A DNA stretch of 64,000 bases from contig JARUPZ010000004.1 in assembly GCA_031213475.1 (NCBI GenBank), forward strand, positions 4,969,169 through 5,033,168, in the 5' to 3' direction. The notes under the pieces were generated by a model that saw only the letters and a program-made list of their open reading frames with translations, was not told where the DNA came from and did no database searches. Below, in pieces: positions 40,201 through 46,479 of this stretch (position 1 is the stretch's first letter; each line of letters begins with the position of its first letter). The stretch is from Nereocystis luetkeana. Lineage: Eukaryota; Sar; Phaeophyceae; Laminariales; Laminariaceae. The translations under genes were made by a program, and so were the position numbers.

Positions 40201-43200
40201 ATATGTGTTTGATCTTTGCCCGAGTTGAAACGGTAGGTCAAAATCTCTAGTGTGATACCTTGCTAGGAACCCGAGATTATCTAGAGACACCTCTTGAGTC
40301 GGGAGCTAACATCACCAGATGCATGTATGACTGAAGATGCGAGCAAATCCGCGGTCCTCACGTCTGGAATATTTTTTCTACTGAAAGTAACAAACCAGCT
40401 ATACCTCTCACAAGGTCTTTCTTCTACCTCGGCTATCAACGTTCATGTCATGTGTATGCTACTAACCCGCGCATGTACACTATCAATGGCCACCGCCGTG
40501 GTCTTCGACTGCCGTTATGCTGCAGGGATTTTTACGAGAGCGACCTTTCATCTCTGCCAAGTGGCGCTCTCAACGGTCTTAATTCGTTACAGTCTCTGTG
40601 AGTGCATATTTGTCGAGAGATTTAGGAAGTGGTTAGGAAGATGGCAATGGCTTGTACACTCTCGGCGTCCTTCACTTACGCATGCCCGAAGAACGCTGCA
40701 ATGTAACCCGTTACCGTGAAGACGAGAAATCAATGTGAATCTCCGCGCCTGGGCTACGTAGGAAGAACAGATGTCCACGACGGCAGGCCACGACCTCAGG
40801 GGCTAGGATAAATGTTCTCGGTAGAGGAGGATTCACCCACGTTACCTTGGGTTAAGTGTGTTCGTTTAAATGATAGAGGGGTACTCCTGCTATCAGTATT
40901 GTACCACATTCTGCCCGATCGAATGTAGGCGGGTAAGTTGAGTAATCAAACTTTCGATGACAATCGGCGAACACCGAGAAGGCAGGCCACTCCACCGGAT
41001 ATAAGCAGGCGGGCGCCTGTGGCCACGGCGTCTCCAGAAGGTTGACCATCGTAGACCAGCAAGACGGTCTTGCAAATAAACGTAACGACGCACGAAGGCA
41101 AAACAAATGTCCGGTAGTAATCACGTCGGGGGGCAAGGTACATATGGGCTTAACTTAGCAGATTATGGGTACGCCACCCGTGCTTCTGTGTGGCCGCTGC
41201 GGGTCTAGCAGGTGTAAGAACCATCTAGTATTTCCCTAGCGTAACTCGTGATCGTTTCTTCGCCGTTAGCGAATTGAAGGACAAATGTGATCGTTTCGTC
41301 ATTCCTTCTTTTCAAGTTTGAGACACGTTCGGCAGCATGCGCCGTTGGAATACGAACAGTAAGTCACGCATTGACTTTTTAGATGTCCCTGGGGAGTTCA
41401 AGGCGTCGCACGTGGCGTTCTTTTCACAGTCACACCTCGGGGTTGAATATTGTTTAAATATTGTCTATTGATAGGATCAAGTCACAGCATCCAGGATATA
41501 CGGCTACCGTGGCATGTGTGCTGACGACCACAACGGCTGAGCACAACGCACGTGGGTTCTACAACGTTAAATCTGAGGACCAACGCCCCAACGGGTAGGG
41601 TGGACCGTAACTGGTCCGAGTCCGGCGGGAAGGCCTCATAGCCTTGGTTTTTGTTGGTGGGTGAGCAAACGCAAGTCCCACACTACCCGGGAGAGATGAC
41701 TCTCCCGGGTGGCTATCTCCACCGCACCTGCTCCTCTCGGGGGTCAGGTCGGGTCAACGTGCCCAACTGGGCTAAATTGACACACGACACGAACGTGGAA
41801 GTGTGGTGAGCTTAAGCTTTATTTTTACCAATCCGCCGGAGGATAAAAAAAAAAGAAATAAAAAAAGAGTTAAATCCGCCGTCCTTGTTGATGTGTAGCC
41901 ACCTGGTCTCTGTTAGGTTGAAGCTATGGATCCCATCCAATACCTTCTCGTTCGTGTCTCGTAGTTCAATCGCGCCAATGTCAGGGGCGTCGTACCTTGA
42001 CAAAGACATACTTATTGCGTCACTATTGTGCGGCAATGTTTAGTGTAACAATGTATCATCGTCTCAAGCTAAAATAAATTGTCGCTGCCTATCATGTGTA
42101 TGGCTCCACTTTGATCGTCGACGCAGGAACCTAAACAAGAACAATTTCAGCAGTCTCCCTTCGGGCTCTTTTGACGGCCTCGGCGGGTCCCTCCTTCGAT
42201 TGTGAGTAAGGCCAACTACTGTCCCAGTTGTTAGTGAAGGTGCCGTTAGTCCTCGACTAGGTGACAAGGGGGATTGCCTGACCAGCGAGCCAGCGCGATG
42301 TCTTTTCGATTTGTGCTGAGCCAACACAGTCGATGTTGTCTGCTCGTATGGTGATGATGATGCCCACACACAGGTCCATAAGGAGAGAGGGGGATGAAAC
42401 GCTCAGAATCGCCTTACCAGGTTCATGTACTGACCGACCCACTATACACATGCTTTTGTTAACAGATGGGGCTCCGCCTACCTATACCCCCCTATCAGGT
42501 CGTACATATATGGCGAATTTCGACGGTGAAAACAGTTCCTAGAGGTGCCTCGTATACAACCAGACTGACATATCTTTTTTTTTTTTTATTTGACTTCTGA
42601 CAATGTGCAGGGCGTTATCCATTCAAAATGAAAAAGCTGACATTATTTATCGAATACCACTAACTTCATCGAACAAATTCTCCTTCCCTGCGTGTACTGC
42701 ATATTTAGGTGGTTCGCTTTGCGCCTGCCGTGGCCAGTGCTCGTTCAAACCCTTGTAACCGTTTGACAGAACTAGCTATGCAACTTTTCGCTGTGCCGAC
42801 GTACGAACACTTATCCTTGGCGGAAATACTGACACCGCCGTAGACCCACAATCACTGCGGCAAGCAATGCCACGTGTTGAACGAAAGGCTCGATTTTCGG
42901 TTTTCAAGCCCATTCCTTCGCGCGCAAAATTAGGAGCGGCTCTGCGGTTTATTCCACCTATATGTGTTTAATTTCCCCCGATCTGACCACGTTTCTTCTG
43001 TTTCGGGTGTTTTCGCTACTCGCACTAGATACCTGGTCGACAACGACCTTTCTACTCTGCCCGCCGGTTTGTTCGACGGGTTACAAAATCTTCAGATTTT
43101 GTAAGTGCGCTATTGGGTTGTTGGTTCAAGGACGTGCAGAACATATCCAGTTGCCTCCCTGTAGCATTGTCGCCTGGGTACTAGGCCGTCTCACGTTTGC

Positions 43201-45608
43201 CGGTTTCTCTGGTTGATCTCGTTGGGAGAATGTACGTCATGCGGTAGTCAGACTCTTAAAAGGACTGCGACAGAGGGCCAGCAATATAGTCTGCTCTACT
43301 GTGCAGGGAGTTTGCCATTTTGGCGTCGCTTTTATCCCTGATTTTTGTCCATCATACGTACGTGCGTGCACGAAGAACACGCGAGGCTCTCTTCGATAAG
43401 GGTATACCATATTCCGAACAACCACGGCGTACTCATCGAGCGGCAGATGAAGGAGGTACAGTACCGCAAGTCGTAGGGATATCTGGTGACTGTTGAATGT
43501 GCGCGCCCCGCACATCCCAAGCATATATATGTCTCATTATTTTGTTTGCCCCCGTTGAACTCCGCACTACACCTTGGGGGGCCTGGGATCCTCTGAATAT
43601 TAAGGGTGCACCTCTATCGTAGAACGCCTTATGCCCTCTATAGCTGTCGTGCTAAACCCCGATGTTGTTCTGAGTGGGTGGATCAACTGGAGAAATCAAC
43701 TTTCGCAAAGTGTCTTGGGAGCGACCCCCGATCACCAATCTCCAGATGGCGAAGCCGGCTCTTCCTACATAGTGTCAGATCCAAAAATTTTAACACTTTT
43801 TATGCCAGGGTCGGCTCCCGAAGTAGGTGGTGTGGGATCGGATATCGATCGTTACCGAGGATCCTCGCGACCTTGGCAAATCAGGACAACCTCGTCGAAC
43901 TTTTCTTGGCATATGCTCAGCAAATGTTTGACCGGGTCGTTCTACCCGTTTCTCCATCGGACACTGTGTGTGATGTGCCTATCCACTTGCAGGGATGTGA
44001 GGAGCAACGACAATCTTCAATGTCTGCCTAGCACGTGAGAGCTGTAGTGAGACGGTCTTGAATATAATTCGTTCTCCATGGTTGAAATTATCAGATGCCG
44101 TAGTGTGGCGCAGTGCATATCGTACGGTGGATGCACAATGAAGTGACCAACCCACACAACTACAGTACGTCTTTCCAACGATCGCTATTCTATTCGTCCT
44201 CTTCGGAATGCGTTCGCTTGTTCCAAGTTCTTTCACGCAACGATGCGTAAACCACGGGGGATATGTGCTGAAGAGTTTCGCTCAGGCCTTTCAGTGTTCA
44301 ATCCCACGGATTGGCATTGCCTCGTAGGGGAATAGTAGTTTTGTGCCTACCTCAGGGGCCACAACGGGCCGACCTCCTCAAGCGCGATATTCGGTGTGGT
44401 TCCAGCCTTTCTGTGGTCTGGTGACTTCATCATCCGCGTCTGCCTTCTGAATTCTGGCAACTTCATCGTCCGTGTTCCCCTCTTAATTTTACTATATTTT
44501 AAAAATGGTACTACGGTGTACCCTCGCGCTGGGTACCTGCAGGGACTCCTTGAGCGTGGACCTGCCCGAGGCGTTCGACGAGACCGTAATATGCGGTAAG
44601 GCGCTTATCTGGTGTTGGGGTATGATTCAGGCAAACGAGTGCTCTCCGGCCAAGCGATATCGCATCCCATTTTCTCAGCTTTCAAATATGGCCGAGGCCT
44701 GGTGTCGATAGCCCGTGGTTTTCCGTTCGCGGCTCGAAGTGACACGGCGACACGTGTTGCCGGGGTTTCTACGGGGGGCCATAATTAATAGGACCTACGG
44801 TAAACACAATACCCTATATATTTAACTGTGTTTGCTAACCAAATATTATTCTATTTAAGATGGTCCAACAAAATAGTGTAAGCGAGGCTATCAGCCGACT
44901 CTTATTTCGCGAGCGTCGATTTCTTGTGTTGGCGAAAGCAGCGTGGGGTCCGTGTTTCACGTCACCAGTTACCAAACGAGGTGCTATTGATGGATGGTTA
45001 TGCTTGCTGTAAAGGAAAAGTAAACTCTATGATTTCGGTCGACACTACACTCGTACATATAGTGTCGTTAACATACACTAGGTGTGGTTATTATTTGGTT
45101 TCACGGCAACGACCATAGACTCAACCTGTATATATATACCGGATGGAATGTGGGTACGCATGGGGCCGGGGGTTCGATATCGTCGGTAGTCGTGAAAACC
45201 CAACTTTTGTGCGCAGTAGTGACTTATCACACGCGAACGCGAGGTTTCGATGCTATTAATAGCGGACTCAAGAAAAATCACGACAGCTTCAGGCTCGCAT
45301 TGCCCGTGTAGTTATTGTAAACTGTTCTGGCGTCTCCAGTTCCATAGGTTCAACTGTTTTTGACCCAATGGCATGCCTCATCCTTGAACGCCTGTGAGCG
45401 GGCTCACACGCCCATGAGCTTTCCTGTAAGGTTGAAATGGATTTGTGTTTGCCCTATCCCACGCTCCGTGAACCTATTGCTGAATACGTTGAAACAATGT
45501 GCGTTTTCGCAATCTTGAGCAGAGTGCCCGGAGGACCCCGTTTGCGACGAGGACGGTGTTACCTGCGAGTGTCAGCCGGGCATAACTGGCTTCAGCTGCG
45601 GTGTGTAA
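16222..45608 (+). CDS. Secreted 28-LRR protein, one repeat per exon, EGF-like C terminus
   Basis: Predicted 34-exon gene encoding 798 residues. Order: signal peptide 1 to ~18; Cys-bearing N-cap ~22-65; 28 leucine-rich repeats 66-739 of the 24-residue 'typical' class (L..N.L..LP...F..L..L); C-cap 740-770; EGF-like Cys pattern 772-796; TAA. Introns 2 to 32 are all phase 2 (the codon for Leu ends each repeat), and introns 1 and 33 are phase 1. Exon lengths sum to 2397 nt, exactly in frame, which strongly supports the model. The start is the first ATG of a hydrophobic leader in a CACC-ATG context. No transmembrane helix or GPI-type tail is visible, so it should be secreted or wall-bound. LRR proteins of this class bind proteins or glycans, so a recognition role in defence or adhesion is likely. 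Brown-algal LRR-ROCO and NB-ARC-TPR genes have similar exon layout, but no ROCO or NB-ARC domain is present here. Ligand unknown. Confidence 0.82.
16939..16990 (+). CDS. Exon 2: Cys-containing mature N terminus
   Basis: Residues 18-35, phase 1 in and phase 2 out. The acceptor is CTCGCTGCAG and the donor GTAAGT. Cys22 and Cys28 sit in the sequence DTRCFTDDRC. With Cys40 and Cys53 of the next exon they could form the disulphides of an LRR N-cap. Confidence 0.75.
18123..18212 (+). CDS. Exon 3: 90-nt N-cap
   Basis: Residues 36-65, phase 2 on both sides. It begins DLEECDIADQDVG and ends DNIGSL. Cys40 and Cys53 give the spacing of an N-terminal capping region rather than a repeat. The donor is GTGAGT. 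The 1.1 kb upstream intron shows no other LRR-like exon. Confidence 0.65.
18875..18946 (+). CDS. Exon 4: LRR1 (72 nt)
   Basis: Residues 66-89. Core LDLNDLTTLP, then LFDGFGAL. The acceptor is CACCAG and the donor GTGAGT. Conserved Leu, Asn and Phe positions are all present. Confidence 0.85.
20571..20639 (+). CDS. Exon 5: LRR2 (69 nt, subtype D)
   Basis: Residues 90-112, one codon shorter than the standard repeat. Core LRRNSLLLAGG, then FKGATS. Donor GTAAGC. The short form and the N-S-[LI]-x-L core group it with LRR12 and LRR19. The preceding intron is the longest of the early ones and carries overlapping ORFs on both strands that look spurious. Confidence 0.75.
21037..21108 (+). CDS. Exon 6: LRR3 (72 nt, position E)
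   Basis: Residues 113-136. Core LSNNNFVTLPSG, then FDGLASLYRL. Acceptor AATAG, donor GTGAGT. A textbook repeat occupying the position after D in the recurring exon order. Confidence 0.85.
21779..21850 (+). CDS. Exon 7: LRR4 (72 nt, position F)
   Basis: Residues 137-160. Core LSRNEITSLPGD, then FDDVPSLLEL. The acceptor CAG is followed by A, so the split Leu codon is CTA. Donor GTGAGT. Confidence 0.85.
22192..22263 (+). CDS. Exon 8: LRR5 (72 nt, subtype G)
   Basis: Residues 161-184. Core LAFNEITVLPAG, then LDGLSSLSSL. The usual Phe is Leu, as in LRR15, its closest relative in the gene. Donor GTGAGT. Confidence 0.85.
22851..22922 (+). CDS. Exon 9: LRR6 (72 nt, subtype A)
   Basis: Residues 185-208. 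Core LSGNELTALDAG, then EGTPALESL. Its tail matches LRR9 almost residue for residue. The downstream intron has an AAAGCCCGGCAA phrase (about 22973-22984) also found after LRR9 and LRR16. Confidence 0.85.
23311..23385 (+). CDS. Exon 10: LRR7 (75 nt, subtype B)
   Basis: Residues 209-233, a 25-residue repeat. Core LEFNSFNTFPAG, then GTLLEL. The expected Phe at the F position is Leu. The downstream intron begins with a CCAAACCACT...ACCTGGCACAAA phrase that recurs after LRR17. Confidence 0.8.
24960..25031 (+). CDS. Exon 11: LRR8 (72 nt, subtype C)
   Basis: Residues 234-257. Core FGGNDFTVIPAG, then FDNFSTLQIL. The SLQIL or TLQIL ending defines subtype C (also LRR11, LRR18, LRR28). The acceptor is GTTGTGCAG and the donor GTGAGT. 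It lies after a 1.6 kb intron with no visible extra repeat. Confidence 0.85.
26314..26385 (+). CDS. Exon 12: LRR9 (72 nt, subtype A)
   Basis: Residues 258-281. Core LTGNRLTTLEPG, then FKGTPALESL. It opens a second A-B-C block. Donor GTGAGT, followed by the AAACCCGGCAAGCG phrase shared with other A introns. Confidence 0.85.
26959..27033 (+). CDS. Exon 13: LRR10 (75 nt, subtype B)
   Basis: Residues 282-306. Core LNFNDFSFIAAG, then FDGIGGSLKEL. The extra residue lies in the convex IGGSL loop that typifies B repeats. Donor GTGAGT. Confidence 0.85.
27378..27449 (+). CDS. Exon 14: LRR11 (72 nt, subtype C)
   Basis: Residues 307-330. Core LSSNVLTAVPPN, then FDELPSIQIL. Acceptor CATCCAG, donor GTGAGT. 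Confidence 0.85.
27706..27774 (+). CDS. Exon 15: LRR12 (69 nt, subtype D)
   Basis: Residues 331-353, 23 residues. Core LSFNSIHLFARD, then FKGARSLEKL. Donor GTGAGC. Confidence 0.82.
28161..28232 (+). CDS. Exon 16: LRR13 (72 nt, subtype E)
   Basis: Residues 354-377. Core LMGNSLRKLPLG, then FQGMKSLRTL. Its ending matches LRR20. Acceptor AAAG, weaker than the others. Donor GTGAGT. Confidence 0.8.
28483..28553 (+). pseudogene. Relic LRR exon in intron
   Basis: The stretch reads as a 71-nt LRR exon one base short of the 72-nt standard, so splicing it in would shift the frame. Translation in the expected phase gives RLDDNDVDVV, then FTLRGLRG, keeping the L..N.V pattern. The flanking GTGGGT is a poor donor. 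It is a decayed exon between LRR13 and LRR14. Confidence 0.5.
28897..28968 (+). CDS. Exon 17: LRR14 (72 nt, subtype F)
   Basis: Residues 378-401. Core ISQADLTILPAG, then FKGASSLETL. The repeat-defining Asn is replaced by Ala, a feature of F repeats (Thr in LRR21, Ser in LRR26). Donor GTGAGC. Confidence 0.85.
29730..29796 (+). pseudogene. Relic LRR exon 3' half
   Basis: Translation of one frame gives SLASGVFKGLRSPRF, matching the LPxGxFxGLxSL half of a repeat. No acceptor, complete 5' half or GTGAGT donor remains. It sits between LRR14 and LRR15. Confidence 0.4.
30400..30471 (+). CDS. Exon 18: LRR15 (72 nt, subtype G)
   Basis: Residues 402-425. Core LALNDITALPRG, then LDGLRSLTSL. Closest to LRR5, which likewise precedes an A repeat. 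Donor GTGAGT. Confidence 0.85.
31052..31123 (+). CDS. Exon 19: LRR16 (72 nt, subtype A)
   Basis: Residues 426-449. Core LNSNGLLALDNG, then FDGTPALAYL. Begins the third A-B-C run. The upstream intron shares a CGCTGTCGACGCC...TTCGTGTT pattern with the intron before LRR9. Donor GTGAGC. Confidence 0.82.
31692..31766 (+). CDS. Exon 20: LRR17 (75 nt, subtype B)
   Basis: Residues 450-474. Core LGANAFSTLPAG, then FDSIDGSLVEL. Donor GTAAGC, followed by the CCAACCACT...ACCTGGCACAAAG phrase shared with the LRR7 intron. Confidence 0.85.
32520..32651. repeat. 66-bp tandem duplication in an intron
   Basis: Two copies of a 66-bp unit beginning ACTTACACCGGGTATATCGG, differing at a few positions. The unit contains the imperfect palindrome CGTTCGGTAGAACGAACG. 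It lies in the intron between LRR17 and LRR18. Confidence 0.8.
32836..32959. repeat. 61-bp tandem duplication in the same intron
   Basis: Two copies of a ~61-bp unit beginning GAACGGGTGTGAGAACGAC and ending CGTACGTCCCAGGA, separate in sequence from the 66-bp unit upstream. Confidence 0.75.
33083..33154 (+). CDS. Exon 21: LRR18 (72 nt, subtype C)
   Basis: Residues 475-498. Core LGGNDLSALPAG, then NDFPSLQIL. Nearly the same as LRR8 in layout. Donor GTGAGT. Confidence 0.85.
33417..33485 (+). CDS. Exon 22: LRR19 (69 nt, subtype D)
   Basis: Residues 499-521. Core LSQNSINLQAGD, then FDGTTSLVEL. The donor is GTGAGG, the only one of this form. The 23-residue length matches LRR2 and LRR12. Confidence 0.82.
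33898..33969 (+). CDS. Exon 23: LRR20 (72 nt, subtype E)
   Basis: Residues 522-545. Core LRRNSLGILPSG, then FDGLTSLRTL. Acceptor AACAG, donor GTAAGT. Confidence 0.85.
34969..35040 (+). CDS. Exon 24: LRR21 (72 nt, subtype F)
   Basis: Residues 546-569. Core LSETDLTLLPVG, then FKGASSLENL. Thr replaces the ladder Asn. It is clearly the paralogue of LRR14, and the introns after both contain a GAGGGA[CT]ATGCG-type phrase (about 29271 and 35230). Donor GTGAGC. Confidence 0.85.
35394..35445 (+). pseudogene. Relic LRR exon fragment
   Basis: The DNA around 35412-35440 (CAGAAACTTAGGTGCCACCTCTG) aligns with the LRR2 exon (GGAAACTTCAAGGGTGCCACCTCTG) with a small deletion. A TAG follows the would-be acceptor, so it cannot be used as a repeat. 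Confidence 0.4.
36524..36595 (+). CDS. Exon 25: LRR22 (72 nt)
   Basis: Residues 570-593. Core LSQNALTTLAAA, then FADLPLLTDL. It occupies the G position of the third block but has diverged or been replaced. Donor GTGAGT. A 212-codon ORF fills much of the upstream intron (see rejected items). Confidence 0.85.
37438..37509 (+). CDS. Exon 26: LRR23 (72 nt, subtype A)
   Basis: Residues 594-617. Core LAENDFTTLEEG, then FEGLTALQSL. Acceptor AACCAG, donor GTGAGT. Confidence 0.85.
38365..38439 (+). CDS. Exon 27: LRR24 (75 nt, subtype B)
   Basis: Residues 618-642. Core LDFNRFSSLPAG, then FDGIGGSLLSL, like LRR10. Acceptor ACACAG, donor GTGAGT. Confidence 0.85.
39972..40043 (+). CDS. Exon 28: LRR25 (72 nt)
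   Basis: Residues 643-666. Core LQDNALTTLPVN, then FRNLTSLEFL. The acceptor TATGAAG lacks a strong pyrimidine tract, so this is the least certain splice site among the LRR exons, though the donor GTGAGT and the 72-nt length fit. Confidence 0.72.
40526..40597 (+). CDS. Exon 29: LRR26 (72 nt, F-like)
   Basis: Residues 667-690. Core FYESDLSSLPSG, then LNGLNSLQSL. Ser replaces the ladder Asn and Leu the usual Phe, so it leans toward subtype F. Acceptor GCTGCAG, donor GTGAGT. Confidence 0.8.
41364..41415 (+). pseudogene. Possible relic LRR exon
   Basis: One frame reads LDVPGEFKASHVAF, resembling the LPAGTFKGASSL half of an F repeat. The upstream half and a GTGAGT donor are missing. Weak call. 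Confidence 0.3.
42127..42201 (+). CDS. Exon 30: LRR27 (75 nt, subtype B)
   Basis: Residues 691-715. Core LNKNNFSSLPSG, then FDGLGGSLLRL. Acceptor GACGCAG, donor GTGAGT. Confidence 0.85.
43029..43100 (+). CDS. Exon 31: LRR28 (72 nt, subtype C)
   Basis: Residues 716-739, the last full repeat. Core LVDNDLSTLPAG, then FDGLQNLQIL. Acceptor CACTAG followed by A, donor GTAAGT. Confidence 0.85.
43883..43967 (+). pseudogene. Possible relic LRR-like exon
   Basis: An AG is followed in frame by a stretch reading DNLVELFLAYAQQMFDRVVL, with a weak GTGTGT after the match. The FDR part resembles the F[DE]GL region of a repeat. If real it is decayed, and including it as read would not keep the standard length. 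Confidence 0.25.
43993..44034 (+). CDS. Exon 32: 42-nt C-cap
   Basis: Residues 740-753, phase 2 on both sides. DVRSNDNLQCLPS keeps the N.L..LP motif with Cys749 in place of a variable residue, as at the start of many LRR C-terminal caps. The donor is GTGAGA. Confidence 0.65.
44543..44595 (+). CDS. Exon 33: C-cap end
   Basis: Residues 754-770 plus one base. DSLSVDLPEAFDETVIC resembles the LP..F half of a repeat and ends with Cys770. The phase changes from 2 to 1 here, the phase typical of EGF-domain borders. Acceptor CTGCAG, donor GTAAGG. Confidence 0.65.
45523..45608 (+). CDS. Exon 34: EGF-like terminal exon
   Basis: Residues 771-798 and a TAA stop. The Cys pattern is C772-x5-C778-x6-C785-x-C787-x8-C796, with GITGFSC at the end as in EGF-like modules. 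The canonical first Cys could be Cys770 or an LRR-cap Cys, so the module is short. There is no membrane segment before the stop. Acceptor GAGCAG. Confidence 0.7.
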
Positions 45609-45664
45609 CAGAACTGCTACCAGCGCCCCTCGATAGCGTTACTGCTGGCTTCCGAGGAAAAACA

Positions 45665-45670
45665 AATAAA
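45665..45670 (+). promoter_or_regulatory. Possible polyadenylation signal
   Basis: AATAAA about 57 nt after the stop codon of the LRR gene. No transcript evidence is available, and this signal is not obligatory in brown algae. Confidence 0.3.
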
Positions 45671-45757
45671 TACTGAAATCCTTTACCAGAACGCAACAAC
45701 TGCTGATTTAACGATGTACCCCCGACGTCTCCTTGGTGGACTGTAGGTTCCCGTTTC

Positions 45758-45866
45758 ATTACGGTGGACCCTAGTAAATAGGGCCAAATATGTTTGGTAA
45801 TAATAGGTAAGTTGTTTGTTGTTTCACCATAGGTTCTACCAGGTATTAACTATGGCCCCCCGTAAT
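45758..45866. mobile_element. MITE, copy 1
   Basis: About 109 bp bounded by imperfect inverted repeats, ATTACGGTGGACCCTAG and CTATGGCCCCCCGTAAT. Non-coding. It contains a TACCAGGTA motif near its right end. It lies about 150 bp after the LRR stop codon. Confidence 0.6.
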
Positions 45867-46219
45867 AGTCGCGTTAGACCTCCCGCCCATGCAATACCTT
45901 CTCGAATGCACGATACTGGCATATTGTTTTCCTAGGTTTCGCTACGAACTCCCGCAGCTATCGTCTTCAACTTTCGTTCGTCGGTGTGGAAGGCAGATAG
46001 CGGCAGGCATTACAAATCGGTGATGGTTGCTGGGGAATGCCATCGTGACGATTCACCAACTCATATTTATAAAAGGAACCTAAACGAAAAAGCCATGAAA
46101 CGGGAAACGAAGCGGGGTACGGGTACGAGTACGCGCCCTGTGTAAGAACCACCACAAGGCTTCGATTCTAGCGTCGCTGAATTCCGAACTCTCACGTCTT
46201 TCCTTTTTCTATTATTATT

Positions 46220-46276
46220 TCTCTTGCCATCCTACAATGTGCAGCATGATCTTCAACATGGATCACTCATAACTTT
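46220..46276 (+). repeat. 57-bp repeat, near-identical to 11071-11127
   Basis: Begins TCTCTTGCCATCC and ends CACTCATAACTTT. One mismatch to the copy 35 kb upstream. Confidence 0.6.
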
Positions 46277-46349
46277 GTAAATAGCTAAAGCTATGGTACC
46301 TGCTGGCCAAGTAAGTGCGCGTGCGATAAACCCGAACGCATATCCTTCT

Positions 46350-46471
46350 ATTACGGGGGACCATAGTTAATAGGACCTGCACCTATGATATACATAAAAA
46401 CCTACCAGGTATTCATCTAAACATTTTTTCTAACAACATGTATTCCTATATTGGCTATGGTCCCCCGTAAT
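46350..46471. mobile_element. MITE, copy 2
   Basis: About 122 bp with a perfect 17-bp TIR, ATTACGGGGGACCATAG. The interior is AT-rich and non-coding. A third, degraded end of the same family (CTACGGGGGGCCATAATTAATAGGACCT) starts near 44769 inside the penultimate intron of the LRR gene. No target-site duplication is certain. Confidence 0.7.
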
Positions 46472-46479
46472 GCACACAT

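Noticed and set aside
16222..45608. Homology to lamprey variable lymphocyte receptors or animal TLRs
   Set aside because: The repeat class and secretion are shared, but there is no TIR domain or GPI-type tail, the multi-exon layout differs from VLRs, and repeat-per-exon LRRs are known in brown algae. Convergence is the simpler view.
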